Assembly (NCBI GenBank): GCA_964519365.1
Contig: CAZFHP010000001.1
Span: 1-64,000 of the forward strand
From: CAZFHP01 sp964519365
GTDB lineage: Bacteria; Babelota; Babeliae; Babelales; RVW-14
Length of the DNA stretch: 64,000 nt
Direction: 5' to 3'
Shown here piece by piece: positions 1 to 8,977 of this stretch. The position numbers and the translations under genes were made by a program. The notes beneath the pieces were generated by a model. It did not search any database, was not told the DNA's origin, and was given only the letters and a program-made list of their open reading frames with translations. Position 1 is the stretch's first letter. Each line of letters begins with the position of its first letter.

Positions 1-473
1 AGACTGGCCCCGGCGCAGCTAAAACTGCTATCAATGTTGTTAAAAGAAATCCAAGGGTTTTGGAGCAACCGGGAAAAAGTGCAGGGCAAAGCTTGCGAGA
101 AATTGCGCAAAAGACTGCGAAAGATGCTAAAAGAATAGCTTCCACTAGGAACCAAGCTTGGAAGTTAAGTCAAAATGATATAAGACACATTAGAAAACAC
201 ATACCAAAAGAGTTTGTAAAGCAAATAGAACATATTCCACAAAGCTCTCTCGAAACAATATTAAAAGAGCGAAATTTTTTTAATCCAACATGGAGTAAAG
301 AAAAAATAATCCAAGGTGTTGAAGAAGCATATAGATCATCTCAAGCAAAGGGCTTAACAGGGAAAATTCAACACCTTACAAACGGAGAAATGATTGAAAT
401 ATTCATCGAAGCAAATGGACAATTTAAAACAGCATATGGATTTCACAAACTATCACGAAACCAATTTGTTTAA
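1..473 (+). CDS. Toxin-like C-terminal module, copy 1 (5' end outside window)
   Basis: The reading frame is open from base 3, so the gene starts upstream of the window. The first codons (TGPGAAKTAI) match residues inside the second copy at 1119-1865, so this is the 3' part of the same kind of gene. The C-terminal ~110 residues carry a His-rich start (HIRKHI), FFNPTWSKE, VEEAYRSS and a final strand-like stretch ending GQFKTAYG. That order of elements resembles BECR-fold RNase toxins of polymorphic toxin systems (family knowledge; the assignment is inference). A 184-residue gene starts 21 bases downstream, the usual place for an immunity gene. No experimental function is known to me. Confidence 0.55.
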   Translation, partial: TGPGAAKTAINVVKRNPRVLEQPGKSAGQSLREIAQKTAKDAKRIASTRNQAWKLSQNDIRHIRKHIPKEFVKQIEHIPQSSLETILKERNFFNPTWSKEKIIQGVEEAYRSSQAKGLTGKIQHLTNGEMIEIFIEANGQFKTAYGFHKLSRNQFV

Positions 474-494
474 TCAAAATTTATTGGAACTAAA

Positions 495-1049
495 ATGTTT
501 AAAATTAACTATCGAATAACCACAAATAAAAAAAACTTAAACGATCTATCTGAGCAAGATATTAACAATGGAGGAACAATCGAAGGATACTTTCAATTAG
601 TCGCAAATGGAAAAAAGTATGGATATTTCAAAGAAGGCCTTTTAAAAAACGGCGAGGAATGGGACCAATTAATAACCTCTTGGTTTAAAGGGCTACTAGA
701 AATGCTCCTAAAAATAAAAACCGGCAATCCCTATGTTGTTGTAAGCAATATAGATTCATACAACACTTGGCTAGAATTCAAACTATTAAAAAATAAAGAT
801 ATCAGCATCAGCATTATTCATGCCGATAAAAAAGATGGCTCTATGCAAGTAGAAACTATCCCCCCAGAAAATATCGTTTATCCTGATTGGGCAAACGAAG
901 AAGTATCATATGATGAAATGCATCATGAAATCATCAACAAAGTAACTAAATATATCGCAGAAGTGGATAAGATTAACCCACGATTAGCAAATGGTGCAAC
1001 ATTTGTTCGCTTGAAAGAACTATTGCGCGAAACAAAAAATCTTGCATAA
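495..1049 (+). CDS. Putative immunity protein, copy 1
   Basis: A 184-residue protein with no signal peptide or membrane segment, so probably cytoplasmic. It begins 21 bases after the toxin-like module and has a paralog in the same position in the next cassette (1889-2443). The two share strongly conserved termini (MFK-NYRIT at the start; DWANEEVSYDEMHHEI and RLANGATF near the end) and differ more in the middle. I do not recognise a named family. The immunity role is inferred only from order, size, lack of export signal and co-duplication with the upstream module. Confidence 0.55.
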   Translation: MFKINYRITTNKKNLNDLSEQDINNGGTIEGYFQLVANGKKYGYFKEGLLKNGEEWDQLITSWFKGLLEMLLKIKTGNPYVVVSNIDSYNTWLEFKLLKNKDISISIIHADKKDGSMQVETIPPENIVYPDWANEEVSYDEMHHEIINKVTKYIAEVDKINPRLANGATFVRLKELLRETKNLA

Positions 1050-1118
1050 ATTTGTCATGTTCGAACTTACTGGCTACGAAGTTCGCAGCTAGTAATCTAT
1101 CTTTCCTTCCTGCTTTTT

Positions 1119-1865
1119 TTGAAACAAATAGAATCACATGAAATAACACAACGAGAAAGACTTTTAGCCACTTCACGAAATATCAAAACACGTCTTGCCC
1201 AAATCAAAGCAATGCCTTGGCCTGAATTTATTGCCAGAGGTGCTGGTTTTGGAGCCGGAATATTGCTCGACTACTTAATATTCAAAGGCTGCGGCTTGGT
1301 TATAAGAAGGCTTGCTTCTCTAATACTAAGCAACACGATTATCCAAAAAATATTTAACGATATTGCAATCGGTGTTAAAATTGGAACTGAGACTGGCCCC
1401 GGCGCAGCCAAAACTACTATCGATGTTGTTAGAAGAAATCCAAGGGTTTTGGAGCAACCGGGAAAAACGGCTGCGCAAAGCTTGCGAGAAATTGCTGGAA
1501 AGACGGCACGGGATGCTAAAAGAGTAGCTTCTACTAGTAGGCAAGCTTGGAAGCTTAGTAAAATTAAAATCAAACATATTAGTAATCGACATATAGCAAC
1601 AGATTTTGCAAAGCAAGTAAAACATCTATCAAAAGAAGCTCTTGAAATAAGATTAAAAAAGAAATCATTCTTTAACCCTAATTGGAGCAAAGAAGAAATT
1701 ATTCAAGTTGTCGAAGAAGCATATAGATCGTCCCGATCAAAAGGATTAACCGGACCAATTCAATATAAAGTAAAGGGTGAAATTATAGAAATCTACATCG
1801 AAGCAAATGGAGACTTTCGAACAGCTTACGGATTCCATAGACTATCAAGTAATTTTTTTGTTTAA
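1119..1865 (+). CDS. Toxin-like module, copy 2 (5'-truncated orphan)
   Basis: 248 residues from a TTG codon. No good ribosome site precedes it, and similarity to the fragment at 4230-4540 begins abruptly at QIESH, so this copy looks cut off at its 5' end rather than a complete gene. Residues ~12-110 form the shared pre-toxin region (RERLLATSRNIKTRLAQIKA, then a glycine-rich hydrophobic stretch near GAGFGAGILLDYLIF). Residues ~140-248 form the toxin-like domain with HISNRH, SFFNPNWSKEE, VVEEAYRSS and GDFRTAYGFH. The His pair and terminal strands fit a BECR-type RNase (inference). It is followed 23 bases later by its own partner gene, the arrangement known for orphan CdiA-CT/CdiI modules. Confidence 0.5.
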   Translation: MKQIESHEITQRERLLATSRNIKTRLAQIKAMPWPEFIARGAGFGAGILLDYLIFKGCGLVIRRLASLILSNTIIQKIFNDIAIGVKIGTETGPGAAKTTIDVVRRNPRVLEQPGKTAAQSLREIAGKTARDAKRVASTSRQAWKLSKIKIKHISNRHIATDFAKQVKHLSKEALEIRLKKKSFFNPNWSKEEIIQVVEEAYRSSRSKGLTGPIQYKVKGEIIEIYIEANGDFRTAYGFHRLSSNFFV

Positions 1866-1888
1866 TCAAAAATAACATTGAGGCTAAA

Positions 1889-2443
1889 ATGTTTAAAGTT
1901 AATTACCGAATAACTGATACCATAGAAGAACTAAATAATCTTTCTGAACAAGAAATAGAAGAGGGCGGAGTTATCGAAGGATACTTTGAAATAGTCGTAA
2001 ACAATCAAAATTATGGTTATTTCAAAAAAGGCCCCCTTGAAAAGGATGAGCGCTGGAATGAATTAATAACCACCTGGTTTGAGCAACTATTAAAAGTTCT
2101 CATGCTTTTAAAAAAAAAATCTGATTATGTTGTTTTAGATGATATAGATTCATACAATACCTTGTTAGAATTTAAACAATTAAAAAATAAAAATATATGC
2201 ATAAGCATCATCAATGCTAAAAAACAATACGGAGTCGACTGCATACAAACAACTCCTCCTGAAAATATCATTCCTTCTGATTGGGCAAACGAAGAAGTAT
2301 CATATGATGAAATGCATCATGAGATTATTAGTAAAGCCACTAAATATATCGCAGAAGTAGATACGATTAATCCGCGATTAGCAAATGGAGCAACGTTTAG
2401 TCGATTGAAAGAACTATTGCGTAAAGCAAAAAATCTTGCATAG
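1889..2443 (+). CDS. Putative immunity protein, copy 2
   Basis: Paralog of 495-1049 with the same length (184 residues), the same start context (AATGTTTAAA-type) and a near-identical C-terminal third. The central part is clearly diverged, as expected if it tracks a diverged toxin domain upstream. No signal peptide. The sequence after its stop codon (2444-2500) is a degenerate match to the sequence after the first copy's stop (1050-1100), so the duplication unit includes the 3' flank. Function inferred from context only. Confidence 0.55.
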   Translation: MFKVNYRITDTIEELNNLSEQEIEEGGVIEGYFEIVVNNQNYGYFKKGPLEKDERWNELITTWFEQLLKVLMLLKKKSDYVVLDDIDSYNTLLEFKQLKNKNICISIINAKKQYGVDCIQTTPPENIIPSDWANEEVSYDEMHHEIISKATKYIAEVDTINPRLANGATFSRLKELLRKAKNLA

Positions 2444-2518
2444 CTTTGTTCTGCTCAAACTTACGTGCTACAAATTAGAAGCTACTACATTATTAGCGAA
2501 ACCTTCTCTCTTTTCTTT

Positions 2519-2549
2519 TTGTTAAATCAAGGCTATTTTTCTATATAAT
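2519..2549 (+). promoter_or_regulatory. Candidate promoter of the Sel1-repeat gene
   Basis: TTGTTA at 2519-2524 and overlapping TATATA/TATAAT at 2542-2549 give 17-19 base spacing, about 30 bases upstream of the start codon. Read by eye only. Confidence 0.35.
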
Positions 2550-2581
2550 TTCTCTTAATTTTTTTTCGAAAAGGATAATCG

Positions 2582-3868
2582 ATGAAAGCAAAGATTGATG
2601 TAGAAATGATGGAAATTATGGCAAAAGAACTTGCGTTGCTCGCTCTCATTTTTATTGCCTGGAAAATTTGTAAATTATCTTGGCGGAGCCTATATAAAAA
2701 AAACAAAAAACACATTTTTGATGGAACAATAAAATCTAGGTCTTTAGCCTTAAGCAAAACTGTTTTAGGAATATATCTATCTTGTTGTAGCATTGTTTTT
2801 TTATTGAATAGACTTATTGATCTTGCAGAAATATCTAAGAAAGTCGTAAATTGTATAGAAAGAAGAGACTTCAAATACAAAATCATTAACAACGCAAAAA
2901 AACCAACCGCTCTTTGCGAAATGGGTTGCTCCTTGTTATCTGGAGTCCATGGAGAAACAGATTATACCAAAGCAAAAACTCTTTTTGAAATGGCCGCCAA
3001 ACAAAACTGTATTAAAGCTTATCAAATGCTTGGTTTCATGTATCAAATGGGAATTGGAATTGATTTAAACATTGAAAAAGCCATTGGTTATTATCACCAG
3101 GCCGCAAAAGGAAACTGCCCTGAAGCACAAACAACTTTGGGAACGATATACATATATGGGAAAGGAACAAAACAAGATATAAAAAAAGGATTACACTATT
3201 TACAACTTGCAGCAAAACAAAATTTTGACAAAGCTCTTTATTTATTAGGACTTTTATATGAAACAGGAACAGGAATACACAAAAACATAGTTCTTGCAAA
3301 AAAGTATTATATTGCAGCTATGAAACAAAACAATCAAGACGCTGTGCCTCGGCTAGGATCAATATACTATCAAGAAAAAAATTACATAGAAGCAAAAAAG
3401 ATGTTGAAAATCGCCGAGAAGCAAGGAAATAGTACCGTAATTACACTTCTGGGATACATGTACCTAACAGGGCTGGGAGGGTCAAAAAATCCTACCAAAG
3501 CTAAAAAGCTTTTCGAAAAAGCTTCGCTCAAGGAAGACGGAAATGCACTATTTGCCCTGGGGAAAATGTACATGAATGGAATCTATATCCCACAAAATTA
3601 CAAAAAAGCCTTTAATTTTTTTGATCGAGCATGCAAAATGGGTGCTACTGATGCTCAAATCAACCTTGGGATATTGTACATTGCTGGAGCTGGGGTTGAA
3701 CAAAATATCACTAAAGCTAAAACTTGTTTATCAAAAATAGCCCTGAAAAACGATGATGCAAAAACTCTTCTCGATGCATTAAATGATCCAAAACGCTGTA
3801 ATATTACAATAGAAAAAGTTAGATTTTCTTTACAAAGTAATACCCATTATTACTTACCACAGGGTTAA
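2582..3868 (+). CDS. Membrane-anchored Sel1-like repeat protein
   Basis: 428 residues. Two hydrophobic segments near the N-terminus (about 12-30 and 60-82) are followed by roughly seven Sel1-like (TPR-type) repeats from about residue 110. These show the family pattern of alanine-rich helices and a G-x-G-hydrophobic turn, for example LGFMYQMGIGI, LGTIYIYGKGT, LGLLYETGTGI and LGILYIAGAGV. Sel1 repeats mediate protein-protein contacts and are common in intracellular bacteria, where some act at the host interface (established for the family). AAAAGGA lies just before ATG 2582. The gene sits between toxin-like cassettes and toxin remnants. Its partner is unknown. Confidence 0.85.
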   Translation: MKAKIDVEMMEIMAKELALLALIFIAWKICKLSWRSLYKKNKKHIFDGTIKSRSLALSKTVLGIYLSCCSIVFLLNRLIDLAEISKKVVNCIERRDFKYKIINNAKKPTALCEMGCSLLSGVHGETDYTKAKTLFEMAAKQNCIKAYQMLGFMYQMGIGIDLNIEKAIGYYHQAAKGNCPEAQTTLGTIYIYGKGTKQDIKKGLHYLQLAAKQNFDKALYLLGLLYETGTGIHKNIVLAKKYYIAAMKQNNQDAVPRLGSIYYQEKNYIEAKKMLKIAEKQGNSTVITLLGYMYLTGLGGSKNPTKAKKLFEKASLKEDGNALFALGKMYMNGIYIPQNYKKAFNFFDRACKMGATDAQINLGILYIAGAGVEQNITKAKTCLSKIALKNDDAKTLLDALNDPKRCNITIEKVRFSLQSNTHYYLPQG

Positions 3869-3903
3869 TATTTACCTCAACCCTTTCAGAACACCTTGAA
3901 ATA

Positions 3904-4229
3904 ATGGCATCTCCTGATTGGGAACAACAAATATCACATAAAAACGTACACCGAGAAAGACTTTTAGCCACTTCACGAAACATCAAAACACGCCTTGCCC
4001 AAATAAAAGCAATGCCTTGGCCTGAATTTATTTCCAGAGACGCTGGTTTTGGCGCCGGGCTAGTTCTTGACTACTTAATATTCAAAGGCTGCGGCTTGGT
4101 TGAAAGAAGGCTTGCTTCTCTAATACTAAGCAACACAATTATCCAAAAAATATTTAACGATATTGCAATCGGTGTTAAAATTGGAACTGAGACTGGCCCC
4201 GGCGCAGCCAAAACTACTATCGATATTGC
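3904..4229 (+). pseudogene. Toxin-gene remnant A (shared pre-toxin region only)
   Basis: From RERLLATSRN onward this is a near copy of 1152-1430 (offset 2800 bases): the pre-toxin region up to GTETGPGAAKTTID. After this it runs into foreign sequence and a stop codon at 4234-4236. The toxin domain is missing. The first ~16 codons (MASPDWEQQISHK) are unlike the other copies. This is a product of recombination between copies rather than a working gene. Confidence 0.6.
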
Positions 4230-4545
4230 CAACTGACACAACTTCTTATTTGGTTATTCAAGCACTAGAACGTTCTGGCTCAGAAATAGGCCATGCAATT
4301 AGACAACGCCTCACTTTACAACATTACAAAGAATTCATAACAGCTCCACTGTTAACAGGATTGCGCTTAGCATCAATCATTACAGAACATCTTGAAGCAC
4401 TAGATTCTCTTGACGTTGACCAAATAGAATCACATGGAAGAACACACCGAGAAAGACTGTTAGCCACTTCACGAAATATTAAAACACGTCTTGCCCAAAT
4501 CAAAGCAATGCCTTGGCCTGAATTTATTGCCAAAGGCTGCAGGGT
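4230..4545 (+). pseudogene. Toxin-gene remnant B (upstream region plus truncated repeat)
   Basis: This segment is in a different frame from remnant A. It carries a stretch not present in the other copies here (ALERSGSEIGHAIRQR ... ITEHLEALDSLDVDQIESH) followed by a third copy of the RERLLATSRN block, which breaks off near 4540 at an AAAGGCTGC that also occurs further along in intact copies. It appears to preserve part of the region that should precede QIESH in the full-length gene, so it shows what copy 2 at 1119 lost. The open frame then runs into the 3' end of the converging gene at 4554. Confidence 0.55.
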
Positions 4546-4553
4546 AAATAATT

Positions 4554-5405
4554 CTATTGTTTTTCCTCTATTTTTTCTGAACATTCAGACAACACGCAAC
4601 ATGCCGGCAGTTCGGTAGGAACGACAGATTCAGGCAGCACACAACATGCGGGCAATGTAGTAGGTACAACCGCAGGAACAGGGTATGCAGAAAATGCATG
4701 TCGCTTCCGTCTTTTTAGACAACAATCAAACATCCTGCCTTTTATATACTTAGCAAAACCTCTCAATTCATTCATCCAACATCTTTTCCAATAAGAAAAA
4801 TCCCGTTTGGGAGTAAAAAGAGACATTTGGTATTTCTTAAGCTTACTCACAAAATCCATTTTACCTTGCGCCCGAAATTTCCTGATTAAATCATCGATAG
4901 ACCGCAACATATAAGCTCTCTCTAGAACATCGAAACCATTTAGCTCTTTAGAAGAAAGATTCCCATGAACAAAAGCATATTTATAATCCTTTACTTGTTG
5001 GACAAAAACACGATCTCTCTCCTCTTCTTCAAAACTTTTTATCGTTATATCAAGAATCCTTAGAGCTTGCATTCTTAGAACAAGCTTCCACAGCATATCT
5101 TCGCACGACAAACAATCCCGACACCCTTTCAACTGATTAAAAAATTGTTCAAACAAAATATCATCTCCCTCAACATCTTCGAATTCTTCTATTTGTTTGA
5201 TCAATAATTGAATAAATCTGGTTTCGCAAAACCCCCGACATATACTTGGATCAAACCCCTGATAAAATCTACTGTCAAGCTCACCACCCTCAGAAATACT
5301 ATTTTCATCAAAACCATTCATAGCCCATAAACATGAGAATCCAGAAAATATTCCCAACAACACTATTAACACCCATTTTTTTAAACATAAATTAAATCGA
5401 ATCAT
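4554..5405 (-). CDS. Secreted protein of unknown function
   Basis: The best start is ATG at 5405: AAAGGG lies 8-9 bases upstream, and translation then opens with a classic signal peptide (KKWVLIVLLGIFSGFSCLWA). The mature part is helical and charged, with Cys pairs at CRGFC and CRDCLSC. The C-terminus has a duplicated PTxLPACCVL unit, possibly forming disulfides outside the cytoplasm. No recognised family. It is last in a minus-strand run with three GT11-like genes and starts 16 bases after the previous stop, so it is likely co-transcribed with them. Confidence 0.6.
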   Translation of the reverse strand: MIRFNLCLKKWVLIVLLGIFSGFSCLWAMNGFDENSISEGGELDSRFYQGFDPSICRGFCETRFIQLLIKQIEEFEDVEGDDILFEQFFNQLKGCRDCLSCEDMLWKLVLRMQALRILDITIKSFEEEERDRVFVQQVKDYKYAFVHGNLSSKELNGFDVLERAYMLRSIDDLIRKFRAQGKMDFVSKLKKYQMSLFTPKRDFSYWKRCWMNELRGFAKYIKGRMFDCCLKRRKRHAFSAYPVPAVVPTTLPACCVLPESVVPTELPACCVLSECSEKIEEKQ

Positions 5406-5421
5406 AACAGATACCCTTTCA

Positions 5422-6576
5422 TCAATTCTTAGCGAGCACATTTTTAGCAATTAAGCGTTCACGCAAAATAACACCAACTTTGTCTACAAGCAAATAAAAA
5501 TCATCAGCCCATGTTAAATGTATTGGGTACATGATTACTTTATAATCACCTATGAGTTGTGCTAAAACCCCAAAATACGAACCTGATCGTATCAAACAAT
5601 CAAACTTAGTCATGCTAAATAAATCTTGGAAAACCGCTGAGTCTTGACTCGAACATGCAAATTTAATATTAGATTTTGCAACTTTCTCTTTTACTCTGGA
5701 AACAAGTGCCTGTTTATCTTTAGAATCAGCAAAAATATGGACATACAATGGAGCATCACGAAGCATACTAGATAGCTTTTTTATTTGGTCAACATAATAC
5801 TGCTCTGGAGGAAACTTATCAGGAAATCTCCTATCAGACCAACATCTTCTACTAATGCCATTAAATTCACATCCTGTTAAATTTTTTGAAAGATCTGATA
5901 ATTGCTTTTTCTGCGGATCACTAATATCAAACAGCTTATAATATACCGGCCCTTTATTCTCGTAATACTGCTCAGAAATTAATGACTGATCAACAATCTC
6001 ACCTTTACGTATATGAACAGCTACCGTAATTCTATCTTTAGGTAATGTTTCTATACCCGATGGTGGCACAAGAGGCTGCAACATTTTCCTAATAGATTTG
6101 CCAAAAACAGGATCTTTTATCATTACTTCGTACAAAGAAAAATTTTCCAAACGACCATCATCAAATACAGGAGGATTAACTTTGGCAAAAAGGCCCACCA
6201 TAAAAATAGCTGATCCTTTTGTTTGTTTTAACTTTTGAGCAAATTGATCTTCTGTTTTAACGTCAATATATTCTCCAAACAAGCTATTAAAAATACGATA
6301 CGGCCAAAAAGACCTACTCCTGTAGTTTTTTTCATGCACCAGCATTAATTTCTCTGATTTATCAAAATGGTTCATGCAAAAAGGAACCCCATACTTGTAC
6401 GCAAGCCACTTCGCCTTGCCATAAATAAGTACCCGATCTCCCAAGCGTCCGCCGTCATTAGCCATAACAATAGTCACATATGGGTTTCTAAAACTATAAA
6501 TACAAAAAGAAACACTTGCTAAAACAAAAACACTCGCCAAAAATACTATTACTCGTGATATTATTTTTTTCTTCAC
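5422..6576 (-). CDS. GT11-like membrane-anchored protein, paralog 3
   Basis: 384 residues from a GTG start with GGGAAG just upstream. One N-terminal transmembrane anchor (residues ~8-28) is followed by a domain with GGRLGD (~41-46), HIRKGE (~190s) and RSGSYFGVLAQLIG near the C-terminus. These match the positions of the G-N-Q loop, the HxRxG motif and the S-G/S-x-F loop of alpha-1,2-fucosyltransferase (GT11/GT23) folds. Activity is not shown; HIRKG in place of HIRRGD is a relaxed form. It is third of three tandem paralogs, 14 bases after the previous gene. Confidence 0.6.
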   Translation of the reverse strand: MKKKIISRVIVFLASVFVLASVSFCIYSFRNPYVTIVMANDGGRLGDRVLIYGKAKWLAYKYGVPFCMNHFDKSEKLMLVHEKNYRSRSFWPYRIFNSLFGEYIDVKTEDQFAQKLKQTKGSAIFMVGLFAKVNPPVFDDGRLENFSLYEVMIKDPVFGKSIRKMLQPLVPPSGIETLPKDRITVAVHIRKGEIVDQSLISEQYYENKGPVYYKLFDISDPQKKQLSDLSKNLTGCEFNGISRRCWSDRRFPDKFPPEQYYVDQIKKLSSMLRDAPLYVHIFADSKDKQALVSRVKEKVAKSNIKFACSSQDSAVFQDLFSMTKFDCLIRSGSYFGVLAQLIGDYKVIMYPIHLTWADDFYLLVDKVGVILRERLIAKNVLAKN

Positions 6577-6590
6577 GTTCTTCCCATAAT

Positions 6591-7721
6591 TTATTTCAAA
6601 TTTTTACGCAAAATGACACCTACGTTATCAACAACTAAATATTTTCTATCATGCCATGTCAAATGTATCGGATACATGATTATCTTATGCTCACCTAACA
6701 ATTGAGCTAAATACCCAAATCCAGACCCTGATCGTATCAAACAATCACATTTTGTCATCGCATATAAGTCATGCAAAGCTCGCATATTATCACCTGAATA
6801 TGCAAACTCAATGTTAGATTTTGCAACGCTTTCTTTTATTCTTGAAACTAACGCTTGCTTATCTTTATCATCCGTAAAAACATGAACATAAAAAGAAGTG
6901 TCATGTAATATACTTGATAACTTTTTAATTTGATCAACATAGTATTGCTCTGGAGGAAATTTATCAGGCCATTTACCATCAGCATATGACCACGGGCATT
7001 GCTTCTTTCGATCAATCATAGGAATATGCTCAGAAATCTCTGGCGCAAATTTAAAATACTTATATTTTACGTCCCACTTGCTGCTATCATAACACTGCAT
7101 CGACCCTAATTCAGGATCAAAGCCTGTCCCCTTTCGAATATGCACAGCAACTGTAATCTTATTTTTAGGCACACAGTTATAGTTTAAAAGAGACGGGTCA
7201 ACAGGTTCTAAAGCTTTCTTTAATTCGTTCGCAAAATTATGGTCTTCAAGCATCTTTTCGTATAAAACAGAGCAAACCCATGCACTTTCTTTCTTTGTCT
7301 CTGGATACTTCAAATGCTCTAAAAGTCTTGTCTCAGTGTTAATAACAAATCGTATCGGCTTCTTAACTGTTTTTAACGCTTGGACAATCTGATCTTCTGA
7401 ATCGATATAAATTAATACACCAAACAAACGATAAAATAAACGATCAAATAAAAAAGAAAAATCTTTGTAATTTTTGTCATAGCGAGATAACATAAATTTT
7501 TCAGAGCCCTCAAATGGGATCATGTAAAATGGAATCTTATACTTATGCGCAAGCCATTTTGTTTTAGCATATTCTATAATTTTATCTCCCATACGGCCAC
7601 CGGCACCACGCGTAACAATAATCATCGAACGATGTTTCAGGTGATACAAACAAAAAAACGCCCCCGCAAGAATAACTCCAGCAAGTAACCCTGCCCCCGC
7701 AAATACTATACGCTTTCTCAT
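6591..7721 (-). CDS. GT11-like membrane-anchored protein, paralog 2
   Basis: 376 residues. A glycine/alanine-rich transmembrane anchor spans residues ~6-26. GGRMGD is at 41-46, HIRKG at 194-198, and RSGSGFGYLAQLLG lies near residue 335, followed by a conserved IIMYPIHLTW stretch shared by all three paralogs. KFPPEQYYVDQIKKLS is also shared and looks like a structural core. Predicted to be an inner-membrane protein with its catalytic-like domain outside the cytoplasm, if the anchor inserts N-in. A sugar donor outside the membrane would be unusual, so the real substrate is open. Confidence 0.6.
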   Translation of the reverse strand: MRKRIVFAGAGLLAGVILAGAFFCLYHLKHRSMIIVTRGAGGRMGDKIIEYAKTKWLAHKYKIPFYMIPFEGSEKFMLSRYDKNYKDFSFLFDRLFYRLFGVLIYIDSEDQIVQALKTVKKPIRFVINTETRLLEHLKYPETKKESAWVCSVLYEKMLEDHNFANELKKALEPVDPSLLNYNCVPKNKITVAVHIRKGTGFDPELGSMQCYDSSKWDVKYKYFKFAPEISEHIPMIDRKKQCPWSYADGKWPDKFPPEQYYVDQIKKLSSILHDTSFYVHVFTDDKDKQALVSRIKESVAKSNIEFAYSGDNMRALHDLYAMTKCDCLIRSGSGFGYLAQLLGEHKIIMYPIHLTWHDRKYLVVDNVGVILRKNLK

Positions 7722-7731
7722 AGTTTCTTTC

Positions 7732-8877
7732 TCATGTTTTTTTGATATCTCTTAAATTTTTACGAACAAAAATTCCTACTTCATCAACAATTAAATAATC
7801 TGGATTGTGCCATGTTAGATGCAATGGGTACATGATTATTTTGTGATTTCCCAATAACTGAGCCACATAGGAAAATCCAGACCCTGCCCGTATTAAACAA
7901 TCAAACTGCGTCATAGCAAACAAATCTTGCAACGCACGTACTTGTTTTTTTCTACACGCAAAAGTAATATTCGATTTATCAACATGTGTTTTTATTCTTT
8001 CAAGAATCGCCCTAGGCTCTTTAGTATCTGTGAAAAGATATACATACATGGGAACGTTATCTAACAAATCAGAAAGTTTTTTTATCTGGTCAACGTAATA
8101 CTGCTCTGTAGGAAACTTATCAAGCCATATTTTATCTGCAGAATTTCTCTGCGCTATATTCGTATAATCACATGTTGTAATGCTTTTTAAGCTATCCTGT
8201 AGATCCCCAAGTTCTTTATACGCAACGTTATATCGATTGCTATCATAATACTGGCGAGCACATAATTGTGGATCATAAGCACTTCCCTTGCGCAAATGAA
8301 CAGCTACTGTTACTCGATCTTTCGGTAATTTTTCTTTTTCTACAGGAACCATTGGTTGCACCATGGCCTTTAATTTTTTCCCAAAAACAGGATCTTGAAT
8401 TGTTAGCTCATAAAGCACAGAATTAACCCATGCACAGTCTTCACGATCAAGACCACTATGCGCAGCAATATGTTCATTTAATCTCGTATTGATATGGGCA
8501 ACAAAGCGGGTTGGCTTATCTAATTTTCTTAGCGCCTGAACAAGCATGTCTTCTGAATCAATATAAATTAATTTCCCAAATAACTTATAAAAGACCCGAT
8601 ACACAAAGTACGACAAACTTGTGTATTTTTTTTCACACGAAATTTTTATTTTTTCTGAACCTTTAAATGGAATAAATCTAAATGGGATATTATATTTGTG
8701 TGAAAGCCATTTTGTTTTAGCACAGGCTATTACTTGATCCCCAAAGCGCCCTCCACCAAGATTATTTACAATAATAATTGTCTTATTTTTTAGATTTATT
8801 GCAACAAATAGTCCCCCTACAAAAATACCCGAAACAACAATCAAACTAATTATTTTTAGCCAAAAACGTTTCTTCAT
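7732..8877 (-). CDS. GT11-like membrane-anchored protein, paralog 1
   Basis: I place the start at ATG 8877. An upstream in-frame ATG (8889) contains the GGGAGA ribosome site that would serve 8877, so it is probably not used. The anchor is followed by GGRFGD, HLRKGS and RAGSGFSYVAQLLG, the same order as the two downstream paralogs. It is first in a four-gene minus-strand operon (gaps of 10-16 bases) and the most upstream member of a triplication. The GT11-like assignment rests on motif order, not on a database search. Confidence 0.6.
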   Translation of the reverse strand: MKKRFWLKIISLIVVSGIFVGGLFVAINLKNKTIIIVNNLGGGRFGDQVIACAKTKWLSHKYNIPFRFIPFKGSEKIKISCEKKYTSLSYFVYRVFYKLFGKLIYIDSEDMLVQALRKLDKPTRFVAHINTRLNEHIAAHSGLDREDCAWVNSVLYELTIQDPVFGKKLKAMVQPMVPVEKEKLPKDRVTVAVHLRKGSAYDPQLCARQYYDSNRYNVAYKELGDLQDSLKSITTCDYTNIAQRNSADKIWLDKFPTEQYYVDQIKKLSDLLDNVPMYVYLFTDTKEPRAILERIKTHVDKSNITFACRKKQVRALQDLFAMTQFDCLIRAGSGFSYVAQLLGNHKIIMYPLHLTWHNPDYLIVDEVGIFVRKNLRDIKKT

Positions 8878-8977
8878 AAATTCTCCCATAAAATTACTGA
8901 CTTAAAAATTTTATCACTTGTGCAAAATTTTGATACATTTAAATTTTATAAAACATGATACCAAAGAAAGTCATGCC

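Noticed and set aside
973..1690. Minus-strand open frames opposite the toxin-like genes
   Set aside because: They lie opposite strong, duplicated plus-strand genes and have no ribosome sites or recognisable domains; they arise from AT-rich codon bias.
8918..8977. TTG start for the GT-C gene giving a longer N-terminus
   Set aside because: No ribosome site, and the added residues are hydrophilic; ATG 8978 fits better.
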